Shown in pieces: positions 34,491 through 42,634 of a stretch of 64,000 nucleotides of DNA. The stretch is from FACHB-T130 sp042747725. GTDB lineage: Bacteria; Cyanobacteriota; Cyanobacteriia; Cyanobacteriales; FACHB-T130. Positions within the stretch are counted from its first letter, which is position 1. Each line of letters opens with the position of its first letter. Position numbers and translations under genes: made by a program. The notes below the pieces were generated by a model. The model did not search any database, was not told the DNA's origin, and saw only the letters and a program-made list of their open reading frames with translations. The stretch lies in the NCBI RefSeq assembly GCF_042747725.1, contig NZ_JBHZGO010000024.1, positions 124,001 through 188,000 on the forward strand, given 5' to 3'.

Positions 34491-35114
34491 CTACCTTTTG
34501 GTGATTTGCATTGAGCCGCTGCTAGACGAGTTCAGATCGCCAAAGCCAGGGATATTAGCAATCAGATTTTTGCCGTCCATCGTGACGCTACCCGATACGT
34601 CCGCAGTCCGATAAGAGCCAACATAGCGAGAGTGCGACATACCGCCCATCCACTGATAGTGGGAACTGCTGTGACCCCGGAATGTTTCGCCTGTCCCCGT
34701 CCAATTTAGCGCCACATCAACAGTTTTCGCAGTCGTTGAGTCGGGATTCTCTGATGAATATTCGTCAACTTTGAAGGTGCCTTTCAAACTAGCTGAGCTG
34801 AGCTGGTTATTGGCGGTAAAGGTGACATTTGGAGCGTAACCGTAACCATAGGAATACTTGCCGGTACACCAATTCGAGTTCCAATAAGAGACGTTGGCTC
34901 CCTTCTCGGAAGTCGGCGCTCCTGGTGCGCTGCGGCTGACGCTATCGGCAGCCCAAACACTCACTCCGCTTGAGCTACAGTCATCAGATTGGTAAAAAGA
35001 GGCAGAAGCGTTTTGCCCTTTGACCTGGAATTTCTCTGTAGTGGCAGCCATTGCTGGAAGACTAAAGCTCAAAATAGTTAATAAAGCGCCAGAAATAGAA
35101 ATTGCCCGTTTCAT
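34491..35114 (-). CDS. Secreted protein of unknown function
   Basis: A 207-residue protein with a clear signal peptide (ISISGALLTILSFSLPAMA, cleavage after Ala). The mature part is rich in Ser, Gly, Tyr, Asn and Thr and low in helix formers, as in a beta-sheet extracellular domain. It has two cysteines that may pair (DDCSSSG and NWCTGKY). No family was recognised. It ends about 115 bp from ssb, with which it converges. Confidence 0.7.
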   Translation of the reverse strand: MKRAISISGALLTILSFSLPAMAATTEKFQVKGQNASASFYQSDDCSSSGVSVWAADSVSRSAPGAPTSEKGANVSYWNSNWCTGKYSYGYGYAPNVTFTANNQLSSASLKGTFKVDEYSSENPDSTTAKTVDVALNWTGTGETFRGHSSSHYQWMGGMSHSRYVGSYRTADVSGSVTMDGKNLIANIPGFGDLNSSSSGSMQITKR

Positions 35115-35260
35115 GAGTTTACCTTCTCCGTACTGCTATTTACGTAATCTTGCTAACTCTTTAGAACTGATTGGAGCTAATTAGGTTCCCAGCTAAGCAA
35201 TTTTCCTAAGTTGTGCAAGAAGTTATCAGTTGATCTCATACGGAATCAGTTACCAAAGTT

Positions 35261-35407
35261 TTACATGGGCCTTATCCGTGCAGCGTCCGGCAGCAGTGAC
35301 GCTGCGATCGCTTCGTTCTTGGCATCAGCGGACTGCGAGTATCCCGCACAGCCGGTGAAAACAAAAATTAGGGGAAATAAAACCAAGAATTTGTTGAATT
35401 TATTCAT
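35261..35407 (-). CDS. Small lipoprotein, 48 aa, coupled to TVP38 gene
   Basis: ATG at 35405-35407 overlaps the TGA of the upstream gene as TGATG, a classic coupling arrangement. The peptide starts MNKFNKFLVLFPLIFVF and has the lipobox FTGC, so the cysteine would be lipidated; about 28 residues would remain in the mature form. It is below the size of most annotated genes. The short mature part could mean truncation, since no homologue comes to mind. Confidence 0.5.
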   Translation of the reverse strand: MNKFNKFLVLFPLIFVFTGCAGYSQSADAKNEAIAASLLPDAARIRPM

Positions 35408-36126
35408 CAGTTAATTTGTTGTGTCTTTTTACAAGCCAAAATAGGCAATATAGAGAGGAGGGTTAAAAAACTGAGCGCTAGTAGCAAGGGCAAGCGATCG
35501 CCTCCCTGCAAAGCTTGCTCACCCGTAACCCCCAGCCAGGTGTAAGCTAGCGTCCCCGGAATAATTCCGATGAACGTGCCAACTGAATAAGGCACCCAGC
35601 TGATAGGCGTGAGTCCTAATAAGAAATTCACCACCGTGAAGGGGGAGATTGGCGCAAAGCGGATTGCCAGCACAAAAGTCAGAGGCTGACGGGTCACGGC
35701 TTGATTAAACCGCATCAACGCTTGATGTTTACCAAATCGGCGTTCCGTCCAGTCGCGCAGCAGGTAGCGAGACGCCAAAAATGCGCCAATTGCCCCCAGC
35801 GTTGCGCCGATGACCGACCAAAGGCTTCCCCAGACCAAACCGAAAACGGCACCAGCCGCAACGGGAAACATGATTCCAGGGACGCCGATGGCGCTGGACA
35901 GGGCAAAAACCAGGATAAACAGGCAGACTGCCCAGCCGCCGAATCTTTCCAACTGGCTAATCAGGAAAGATTTATCCAACAAAAGTTTCAATGGGCCAAA
36001 GATACAGAGCAGGATACAGATCGAGAGGGCGATCGCTATCCAAAAGCGCGGACTTTTGAGCGCTCTGACCCACTGACTGTAACGTTTCGGCATCAGGCAA
36101 GCACTTTGGCTGGTCTTACTTCTCAT
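35407..36126 (-). CDS. TVP38/TMEM64 family membrane protein
   Basis: A 239-residue membrane protein of the VTT (SNARE-associated, DedA-like) family. It has five or six hydrophobic segments and the family signature GVPGIMFPVAAGAVFGLVWG followed by GATLGAIGAFLASRYLLRDW, then LLGLTPISWVPYSVGTFIG and PGTLAYTWLG. Family members move phospholipids between leaflets or influence proton-motive force. The ATG at 36126 is taken as start; the frame begins with TTG at 36144. A small lipoprotein gene overlaps its stop. Confidence 0.87.
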   Translation of the reverse strand: MRSKTSQSACLMPKRYSQWVRALKSPRFWIAIALSICILLCIFGPLKLLLDKSFLISQLERFGGWAVCLFILVFALSSAIGVPGIMFPVAAGAVFGLVWGSLWSVIGATLGAIGAFLASRYLLRDWTERRFGKHQALMRFNQAVTRQPLTFVLAIRFAPISPFTVVNFLLGLTPISWVPYSVGTFIGIIPGTLAYTWLGVTGEQALQGGDRLPLLLALSFLTLLSILPILACKKTQQIN

Positions 36127-36211
36127 GTGATTAAATCCGGGCAAAATAAAGCTCTTTTGGTAACAAACTTTGTCTTTGCTGAGAACGGGGAAAATCCCAT
36201 TTTTCCTGATT

Positions 36212-37213
36212 TCAAATCAGGGCACCCCCACAACTAGAACCACATCCAGCAGTGCAACCATAGCAGTAAGATGCAGTTTGTACCTCTTCAATCATGTCTA
36301 AGCTGCCAGCTTCCAAAATCTTGGTAACTGTCAGCTTTTCACCATTGCGGGCTTTAGCGGATAAATTTTCCATCTGGTTAAAGTCGCAATCATAGACATT
36401 GCCCAGATAGTCAATTGAAAGTTCATCCCGGCACATTAAATGTTCAAGGGTGCTGCCATTAAAATTTGACTCTAAGAAGTGTAAATAAGGCTTGATTAAT
36501 TTCTTGTGTTCTAAATGAAACTTAGTCCGCCCAATTGGTAAATTTGTAATTGTGAATAAACTGTTGAAAACAATGCCAAAATGCTCTTTTAGATAAGCTT
36601 TGTAATCTTGTTCTAGATTGACCTGATTGGGGGTTAAGGAAAACTTTTCTGTTGACGGAACTGGAGGGTTGTATACCAGATCGAGTATTAAGTTAGGGTC
36701 AAAACCATAACCTTGCTGATTCAAAAATTGCAGCGCCCGAATTGAGTCGTTATAGACCCCAGAACCGCGCATTTTATCAACATTGTCTTCCAAATAGCAT
36801 GGCAAGGAAGCAACAATTCTCGTTTGGTGTTTGGCACAGTATTCTGGAAGATACTCAAACCCCTTTTCAAAATAGATGGTGAGGTTAGACCGCACAATTA
36901 CTTGTTTACCTGCATCCCGTGCCGCCTCTACTAGGGGTTTAAAACCATAGTTCATTTCCGGGGCACCCCCAGTCAGGTCAACAATCTTGATTTGGGGAAA
37001 TCTATAGATTAGTTCAATCAGCTGATTACAAACTTCTGGGGTCAGTTCTTCAGTTCGTTTTGGCCCCGCTTCTACATGGCAGTGAGTACAGGTAAGGTTG
37101 CAGCGCTTCCCCAAATTGATTTGTAAAACGCTAATTTTACTTTTAGTTAAAGGAACACCAATTTTTTCTTTAAAGGGTGTTACGGTTGAACGAGTTGATT
37201 CAAGATTAATCAT
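36212..37213 (-). CDS. arsS: Arsenosugar biosynthesis radical SAM protein
   Basis: A 333-residue radical SAM enzyme. The 4Fe-4S cluster cysteines are in CNLTCTHCH, the GGE-like motif is DLTGGAPEMN, and the C-terminal domain has the extra Cys set CRDELS, VYDCDFNQM, YCYGCTAGCGSSCGG. This matches ArsS, which adds 5'-deoxyadenosine to dimethylarsinous acid, the first step from methylated arsenic to arsenosugars. ArsM, which makes the substrate, is encoded 4.1 kb away in the same direction, so arsS is part of the arsenic region although separated from the ars operon by about 760 bp. Confidence 0.92.
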   Translation of the reverse strand: MINLESTRSTVTPFKEKIGVPLTKSKISVLQINLGKRCNLTCTHCHVEAGPKRTEELTPEVCNQLIELIYRFPQIKIVDLTGGAPEMNYGFKPLVEAARDAGKQVIVRSNLTIYFEKGFEYLPEYCAKHQTRIVASLPCYLEDNVDKMRGSGVYNDSIRALQFLNQQGYGFDPNLILDLVYNPPVPSTEKFSLTPNQVNLEQDYKAYLKEHFGIVFNSLFTITNLPIGRTKFHLEHKKLIKPYLHFLESNFNGSTLEHLMCRDELSIDYLGNVYDCDFNQMENLSAKARNGEKLTVTKILEAGSLDMIEEVQTASYCYGCTAGCGSSCGGALI

Positions 37214-37457
37214 GGGGTAGTCCTAAACAGGGAAATATGGTTATCAAAGGTCGCGTTGGTCATAACAATGTCAGCAGTAAAAAATTCCCTGCCTAAACGG
37301 TTGTTTACCTCATCTTGTAGAACACGGAGAAAGCATAAACGGCACGCGAAAAATTAGGTACTGTAACGGCGGCAGACATTTTATGGAGAACCTTCTAATA
37401 AATTAGTACGCAGACAATTCAAAATTGGATTGAGCGAGTCCAATTGCCGCTAATCTC

Positions 37458-37625
37458 CTAAAAGGAAGTGACAAAAAGACTGTTTTGTGGTAATAAATTT
37501 TCAAGTACAACTTCAAGCGTCGTTGCTGTCGCAGTAGATGCTAGCATGAGTGCCAAGCCTAGCGCGATCGCGATCGCAATAATTTTTTTGTTCTGAAGTA
37601 CAGCAATACTCTGATAACTCATCAT
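37458..37625 (-). CDS. Possible 55-aa secreted peptide
   Basis: ATG at 37625 (or the next codon) and TAG at 37458. It has a basic start and an uninterrupted hydrophobic stretch, KKIIAIAIALGLALMLASTATA, like a signal peptide, followed by about 22 residues. AGG lies just upstream. It sits between the ars operon terminator and arsS. The IAIAIA codons are made by overlapping GCGATCGC octamers, so part of the apparent signal may be a HIP1 artefact. Confidence 0.4.
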   Translation of the reverse strand: MMSYQSIAVLQNKKIIAIAIALGLALMLASTATATTLEVVLENLLPQNSLFVTSF

Positions 37626-37853
37626 CCTATCTTAATCATTGGCTGTAGCTCAGTACATTGACCCTCGGCAAGATGCGTCGGCTCTTAGCGTTGCCCAAAA
37701 GATAGAAGTATGTAACTTGATATTCTTGCTTTACTAAAATCACAACGTTCAGGTATCGAGCTTAGATATTATTAAAGCTTGGAAATCTGAGTATCAGTTG
37801 AGAACAAGCTGAGAAGTAGTATAAGCTGTTGTGTATTGCAATTGAAAATTTCC
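37626..37853. other. Intergenic region between small ORF and ars terminator
   Basis: No gene or repeat is recognised. It is the probable promoter region of the small secreted peptide and perhaps of arsS. Confidence 0.3.
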
Positions 37854-37897
37854 AAAAAACCCCCTCATTCCTTTGCTTCATCGTGGAATGAGGGGGT
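37854..37897 (-). terminator. Strong terminator of the ars operon
   Basis: On the minus strand, CCCCCTCATTC and GAATGAGGGGG form a perfect 11-bp stem followed by a run of six T. It lies 77 bp past the arsH stop and ends the pstS-aquaporin-arsC-arsH unit. Confidence 0.9.
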
Positions 37898-37973
37898 TCT
37901 CCTTCCCGGTGAATGGGGAGGGATCGGGTGCAGGTTCAGACTGTAATTGATGTTTTTAAAAAGCCAGATGTCG

Positions 37974-38615
37974 TTATAACCCCGGCTGAGTAGCTGCTTT
38001 TTCCTTGCGTTCGCTGTAGCGATCTGTCAGGTAGTCTACTTGATCTCGGAGTAGCAGCGTAAACTTGTAAAGTTCTTCCATTACGTCGATAACGCGATCG
38101 CGGTAAGCGGAATCCTTCATCGTCCCGTCTTCGTTAAACTCATTGTACGCTTTAGCAACCGACGACTGATTGGGGATGGTAAACATCCGCATCCAGCGTC
38201 CCAAGATTCGCATGGTATTGACGGCGTTAAAAGACTGAGAACCGCCGCTGACCTGCATGACTGCCAAAGTTCTGCCTTGAGTCGGTCTCACTGCCCCTAA
38301 TGTTAAAGGAATCCAGTCAATTTGGTTTTTCAGAATGCCAGTAATATTCCCGTGCATCTCTGGACTAGACCAAGCTTGACCCTCAGACCATAAGCTTAAA
38401 TTCCGCAATTCTTGAACCTTCGGATGGTCAGCTTCTACGCTACCGTGAATCGGCAATTCACGCGGGTCAAAAAATTTGGTTTCTGCACCAAAACCTTCGA
38501 TGATTCTGGCGGATTCTTCTGCTAATAAACGGCTGTAAGAACGCTCTCTTAAAGAGCCATACAAAAACAAAATTCTGGGCGGATGATCGAAAGTTGTCAT
38601 AGAAATCAGCAACAT
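37974..38615 (-). CDS. arsH: ArsH-type NADPH-dependent FMN reductase
   Basis: A 213-residue flavodoxin-like reductase of the ArsH family: FMN phosphate loop LYGSLRERSYSRLLAEES, FFDPRELPIHG, WSEGQAWSSPEMHGNITG and AVMQVSGGSQSFNAVNTMR. ArsH proteins are soluble tetramers that reduce quinones and oxidise trivalent methylated arsenic to the less toxic pentavalent form. The ATG directly follows the arsC stop codon with no gap, so the two are translated together. Confidence 0.95.
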   Translation of the reverse strand: MLLISMTTFDHPPRILFLYGSLRERSYSRLLAEESARIIEGFGAETKFFDPRELPIHGSVEADHPKVQELRNLSLWSEGQAWSSPEMHGNITGILKNQIDWIPLTLGAVRPTQGRTLAVMQVSGGSQSFNAVNTMRILGRWMRMFTIPNQSSVAKAYNEFNEDGTMKDSAYRDRVIDVMEELYKFTLLLRDQVDYLTDRYSERKEKAATQPGL

Positions 38616-39011
38616 CTAGCTAAGGGATGAAATTAGCTTTTCCACCCGTTCTTTGACTTGATCTCGAACGCGGCGAAAGGTGTCTATAGATTCTCCTTCT
38701 GGATCGTCGAGTTGCCAATCTTGAAAAATTTCTCGCAGCACCCATTCTTGTGGCAAGTTAACTCCACAGCCGCACAGAGAAATTACCGCATCGTAGTCTT
38801 CGGGATTAAAATTGCTTAAAGCCTTAGAGTTTTGATCGCTAATATCAATACCAATTTCATCCATGACTTGAATCGTGATGGGATCTATTTGACTCGCCTC
38901 TAATCCGGAACTGGTGACAGAAATTTTACCTTTTCCAAGTGTTTTCGCAAATCCCTCTGCCATGTGCGATCGCCGGGAATTTTTCTTGCACACAAACATC
39001 ACTTGTTTCAT
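38616..39011 (-). CDS. arsC: Arsenate reductase (low-MW phosphatase fold)
   Basis: A 131-residue arsenate reductase. The P-loop is FVCKKNSRRS (C-x5-R) with nucleophile Cys8; the resolving cysteines Cys80 and Cys82 are in ISLCGCGVNLP, at the same positions as in the Synechocystis enzyme, which uses glutathione and glutaredoxin. It reduces arsenate to arsenite in the cytoplasm. It follows the aquaporin gene by 13 bp, which fits an exit route for the product. Confidence 0.95.
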   Translation of the reverse strand: MKQVMFVCKKNSRRSHMAEGFAKTLGKGKISVTSSGLEASQIDPITIQVMDEIGIDISDQNSKALSNFNPEDYDAVISLCGCGVNLPQEWVLREIFQDWQLDDPEGESIDTFRRVRDQVKERVEKLISSLS

Positions 39012-39024
39012 CAGGTTTTCTCCC

Positions 39025-39735
39025 TTACTTGATATCCCGAAATCCGTTGGAAAGTTGGCTGTAGATCAACACGGCTAATTGCGCTCCTAAAATTGGTGCA
39101 ATCCAATAAACCCAGTGGTGCTGCCAAATGCCGCCCACTAAAGCGGGGCCAAATGACCTTACGGGATTCATACTGGCTCCAGTAATTGGCCCCATAAACG
39201 CCGCCTCTAGCCCCACTGTCAAGCCAATCGCTAACCCCGCAAAGCCAATCGGGGCGCGGCGATCGAGACCGGAACCAAAAATCACAAACATTAAAATAAA
39301 GGTGAGAACCGTTTCTAGCACCAGGGATTGCAGCCAATTCCCTTCTAGTGGCACAGTTGCACCCAAATTGGCAACGCGCCCTAAAGCCATCAAGAGTAAA
39401 GCTGAGGCGGCAATTGCCCCCATAGACTGCGCCAAAATGTAGGGCAATACTTGGCGTTTCGGAAAAAAGCCGCTTGTCCAAAAAGCCAGCGTTACTGCTG
39501 GGTTAAAGTGAGCGCCGCTAATGTGTCCCAAGGAGTAAATTAAAGCGGCGACGACTGCGCCAAACACAAAGCTGATGCCGAGATGAGTCACCGCGCCATC
39601 GCTAATTTGGTTGACCATCACGGCACCCGTACCGGCAAACACCAGGATGAATGTACCCACTCCCTCAGCGATCGCTTGTTGCTTGCACGATTGGAAAACT
39701 GAGTCCCAACGCGCCATCCGCAAAACTGATTTCAT
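39025..39735 (-). CDS. MIP-family channel (aquaporin/aquaglyceroporin) in ars operon
   Basis: A 236-residue six-helix channel. The two pore half-helix motifs are HFNPAVT and SMNPVRS, so the second NPA box is NPV. Other family features are FILVFAGTGAV, GHISGAHF and GAQLAVLIY. Placed before arsC, it fits an AqpS-like arsenite channel as in Sinorhizobium ars operons, where arsenite made by ArsC leaves down its gradient. The in-frame ATG at 39735 has GAGG before it and is preferred to the GTG at 39750. Solute selectivity is inferred from context. Confidence 0.87.
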   Translation of the reverse strand: MKSVLRMARWDSVFQSCKQQAIAEGVGTFILVFAGTGAVMVNQISDGAVTHLGISFVFGAVVAALIYSLGHISGAHFNPAVTLAFWTSGFFPKRQVLPYILAQSMGAIAASALLLMALGRVANLGATVPLEGNWLQSLVLETVLTFILMFVIFGSGLDRRAPIGFAGLAIGLTVGLEAAFMGPITGASMNPVRSFGPALVGGIWQHHWVYWIAPILGAQLAVLIYSQLSNGFRDIK

Positions 39736-39816
39736 GCCCATCCTCAGCACTCAATAAAGCGATTGTTTGCCAAAAAATTCCTCGTTCAAACAGTTTCTCA
39801 GGGTGGGCATTGAACG

Positions 39817-40863
39817 CTAAAAGGTCGCCTGTTTGCGTAACAACTCGCCAATCGTCAGATTTAACTGAGCCTCCCCACCAAAGACGGTTCCGACCTTGCC
39901 TCGATTGAAGTGAACCCAAGCTAGGTGATAACCTTCCCCTGGTAAAGGTACATAGCCCACCTTACTGACTAAGGTCGGTGCATTCTTCAGGTAAAACTCT
40001 ACAAAGTCATGAACTGCTTGGTTGTTTTGGGCAGACTTGGCGTTCACGTAAATGAAGAGAGGTCGGGAAAGCGGTTGATAATCAGCATTTTCCACAGTCT
40101 GGCGCGAAGGCAAGACGGGTTGTTTGCCGTTGTCAACGGCTAGAGCTTTCAACTGACCTGGGTTGGCTTCGTAATAAGCAAGACCAAAGTAACCCAAAGC
40201 ATTCGGGTCTTTGCTCACTCCCTGAACCAGGACGTTATCATCCTCACTGGCTGTATAGTCGCTGCGGCTAGCCTTGACGGTACCTACCGTTGCTTCGGTG
40301 AAGTAGTCAAAGGTGCCAGATTCTTTATCTGCACCATAAAGGTTTAGCGGTCGGTCGGGCCACTCAGCACGAATTTGGTTCCAGCGGGTGATTTTCCCTT
40401 GGGCACCTGGTTCCCACATCTTTTTCAATTCCGCCACGGTGATGTCTTTTGCCCAATTATTTTGGGTATTCACGACGACGGTAAGGGCATCAAAGGCGAC
40501 GGGAAGTTCGATATATCTGACGCCTGCTTTGTTGCAGGCTTCCATCTCATCGGTCAGGATCGGTCGAGAGGCGTTGCTAATATCTGTTTCTCCAGTACAG
40601 AACTTTTTAAATCCACCGCCAGTTCCGGAGATGCTAACCGTGATATCGGCGTTTTTGTTTTTGTTGTTGTTTTTGTTGGCTTGGTTTGCTTGAAATTCCG
40701 CAGCGATCGCATTCGTAATCGGATAAACGGTACTAGAACCATCCACCTTAACTTGCGGCGGCGGTTGCTGCGCTTGACTAGACGAGTTGAGGGGCGCTGT
40801 GCAACTGGTCGTCAACGCGAGAACACCCAGCGCGATCGCCCACCGAAAAGTTATTGCCTTCAT
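39817..40863 (-). CDS. PstS-like phosphate-binding lipoprotein
   Basis: A 348-residue periplasmic binding protein. The lipobox TTSC ends a signal peptide (AIALGVLALTTSC). The PstS anion site segments are VDGSSTVYPIT, SGTGGGFKKFCTGETDISNASRP, GADKESGTFDYFTE and the C-terminal YLKNAPTLVSKVGY. It should bind phosphate or arsenate. It is the first gene of an ars operon and has no pst transporter genes beside it, so a role in arsenate stress (phosphate capture or selectivity) is inferred. The ATG at 40863 has GGGGTGAG upstream. A Lys/Asn-rich insertion (NKNNNKNKN) is unusual. Confidence 0.9.
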   Translation of the reverse strand: MKAITFRWAIALGVLALTTSCTAPLNSSSQAQQPPPQVKVDGSSTVYPITNAIAAEFQANQANKNNNKNKNADITVSISGTGGGFKKFCTGETDISNASRPILTDEMEACNKAGVRYIELPVAFDALTVVVNTQNNWAKDITVAELKKMWEPGAQGKITRWNQIRAEWPDRPLNLYGADKESGTFDYFTEATVGTVKASRSDYTASEDDNVLVQGVSKDPNALGYFGLAYYEANPGQLKALAVDNGKQPVLPSRQTVENADYQPLSRPLFIYVNAKSAQNNQAVHDFVEFYLKNAPTLVSKVGYVPLPGEGYHLAWVHFNRGKVGTVFGGEAQLNLTIGELLRKQATF

Positions 40864-40918
40864 CAAACTCACCCCCAATGACATTGCGGAAGGAGTACAA
40901 TTCCATCATTTCAAAAAA

Positions 40919-40934
40919 ACTTGATTTGTCAAGT
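40919..40934. promoter_or_regulatory. Candidate ArsR operator
   Basis: ACTTGA, TTTG, TCAAGT is an inverted repeat located 56 bp upstream of the pstS-like start and 47 bp after arsR. The half-site resembles the TTGA/TCAA halves of ArsR-family operators. It would control pstS-aquaporin-arsC-arsH. Confidence 0.45.
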
Positions 40935-40980
40935 AGCGATGGAATAGGATAAGTAGATGAAAGATCAAAAAATTGATAGT

Positions 40981-41313
40981 TTAAGGCACGTCTTTGCAGG
41001 GAAGCGCTGATAAGAGCGGACTGAAGCGACGGTACTCTGCCAAATACTGCTCCAAAACAACAAATTGGGGCAGATTCAGGCTGTAGTAAATCCAGCGTCC
41101 TTCCTGTCGGGAGCAAACTAAGGCGGCTTCTTTGAGGGTTTTTAGGTGAAAGGAAAGTTTAGACTGAGTGACCCCCAACTGTTCGCAGAGTTCGCAGACG
41201 CATTGCTCTTGTTCGCGGAGCAGTTCCAATACTTGAATCCGCAGGGGGTCAGACAGGGCATGAAAACCAGAAGAAACGGAAGGAGGTGCGATCGCGGGTA
41301 GTTTAGCCATCAA
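40981..41313 (-). CDS. arsR: ArsR-family arsenite-responsive repressor
   Basis: A 110-residue winged-helix repressor. The HTH runs through LSDPLRIQVLELL, GVTQSKLSFHLKTLKEAALV and the wing RQEGRWIYYSLN. The arsenite site CVCELC at the start of the recognition region has the spacing of the E. coli ArsR site (C-x-C-x2-C). It releases DNA when arsenite binds. It lies between arsM and the pstS-like gene, all on one strand. Confidence 0.94.
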   Translation of the reverse strand: MMAKLPAIAPPSVSSGFHALSDPLRIQVLELLREQEQCVCELCEQLGVTQSKLSFHLKTLKEAALVCSRQEGRWIYYSLNLPQFVVLEQYLAEYRRFSPLLSALPCKDVP

Positions 41314-41369
41314 GTTTTATGGAAAAATCTCTTCAGCTATCCTATCCAAGCACCAAGCAAATCCGTCAA

Positions 41370-42338
41370 TTAACAGCAACCGCCGCCCGTATAGTACCAG
41401 CTTGAATCAGTAATCAGGATGTCTTTTGGCATGAATGCACCAAGCTTAAGCGCCGTCTTATCGCACACTGCTGCTGGTAAACCCCGCTGGAGGATATGCC
41501 CATTCGAGTCATCAAAAAACTCTTCGGTGCCGCTGTAAATCGCCGTTTTGCCAGTAAAAATACAGGCACCATCTTCAGGAATTTGCACTTTAAAAGAAAC
41601 AGAATCCAAACTTTCTAATAGCAAAGGTTCCTGCAACCCGTAGCTAGCGCAATCTAGCAGTCGGTAAGGACGCCGCGCTCGAATTTCTACCTGCCCAAAT
41701 CCAGCATCAATGAGGTGCTGAGTATATTGCTCGTAAGTTAAAGCACCCGACAGACACATCGCCCGTAACCGTTCATCCTGCCGCAGATGGGGTGGGATGG
41801 GACGAGTGGCAATCGGGTCGCTCATCAGTAGGCGACCCCCTGGTTTTAATACCCGGAAGGCTTCTTGAAGCGCCCTATGCAGGTCGGCGGGTTCAAAGAT
41901 ATTAAATAGACAATTCTGCGCCACCACATCTACAGAGGCATCTGGCACCGGCAGGGCGAAGGCATCGCCTTCCCGAATCTCCACGAAACTGGGGTCAAAC
42001 CAGGAATTTTCTTGGGCAGCGATCGCTAAGTTACGAGTTGCTGCCTCGCGCATCGCCGCCACTGGATCGACAGCAATCACCCCACTCGGACGGCGAGAAA
42101 AATAAGCAAATTGCAGCGCTTCTAAACCACCGCCAACACCGACATACAGCACCGTCGGGTCATTAGCAAGTTCAGCGGCATGGACGGTGGTACCGCAACC
42201 GTAGTTCATCTCCTGCATCTGAGGCGAAATTTTCAGTCCTGGCAGTTGCAGGGGACTGCTTTGGACACAACAAAGTCCGACTTGTGGCGTCTGTGCCACT
42301 TCACTATAAAACTCAGCAGCGGTTTCGAGATAGCTCAC
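41370..42338 (-). CDS. arsM: Arsenite methyltransferase of the arsenosugar pathway
   Basis: A 322-residue SAM methyltransferase. Motif I is VLYVGVGGGLEALQFA, the ribose acid is in VIAVDPVAAM, and the segment VVAQNCLFNIFEP carries a conserved arsenic-binding cysteine. Further cysteines are in GLCCVQ, MNYGCGTT and the C-terminal GGGCC. This form, with its long C-terminal domain, is the ArsM paired with ArsS; it methylates arsenite stepwise. Start is GTG at 42338 with AGGAG 10 bases upstream. arsR follows 56 bp later. Confidence 0.92.
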   Translation of the reverse strand: MSYLETAAEFYSEVAQTPQVGLCCVQSSPLQLPGLKISPQMQEMNYGCGTTVHAAELANDPTVLYVGVGGGLEALQFAYFSRRPSGVIAVDPVAAMREAATRNLAIAAQENSWFDPSFVEIREGDAFALPVPDASVDVVAQNCLFNIFEPADLHRALQEAFRVLKPGGRLLMSDPIATRPIPPHLRQDERLRAMCLSGALTYEQYTQHLIDAGFGQVEIRARRPYRLLDCASYGLQEPLLLESLDSVSFKVQIPEDGACIFTGKTAIYSGTEEFFDDSNGHILQRGLPAAVCDKTALKLGAFMPKDILITDSSWYYTGGGCC

Positions 42339-42372
42339 TCAAATATTCTCCTAGGTTGGCGTTGCGACTTTC

Positions 42373-42385
42373 TAGCAAATTGCTA
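42373..42385. promoter_or_regulatory. Palindrome upstream of arsM
   Basis: TAGCAA, A, TTGCTA is a perfect palindrome 35 bp upstream of the arsM start. It may be an operator, though it does not match the candidate ArsR site at 40919 and could be chance. Confidence 0.3.
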
Positions 42386-42511
42386 AAAATACTCTGATTC
42401 CAATCTATAAGGCTATCAAATCCCCGATAGATGAGTATTGCCTGAGAAAGGACTCTCCCCGGCACTGCCAACTTTTCCCCTGGTCTGCTGAGGCGAAGTT
42501 AACATAGAGCA

Positions 42512-42634
42512 TTGACATCTCCCCCTTTTAGAAAAAGGGGGATTCTAAACTGATGTTGCGAAGTGCGGCTAGAAGCCGCACTTCGCAACGTTTACGATAT
42601 GATTTATTAACCCTTGTAAACAAATCATATCGTT
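42512..42634 (-). ncRNA. Candidate omegaRNA of the second TnpB element
   Basis: Overlapping the tnpB 3' end are two perfect stems: ACGATATGATTT / AAATCATATCGT (42594-42605 and 42622-42633), and 16-bp arms at 42555-42570 and 42574-42589 with the loop AGA. The G/C hairpin of the right end follows. The RNA would end at GTCAA (42512), and the next 20 bases of the minus strand, TGCTCTATGTTAACTTCGCC, would be the guide. Confidence 0.45.

Noticed and set aside
35211..35414. A 67-codon plus-strand frame
   Set aside because: It overlaps the better-supported minus-strand lipoprotein, has no ribosome site and reads as random sequence.
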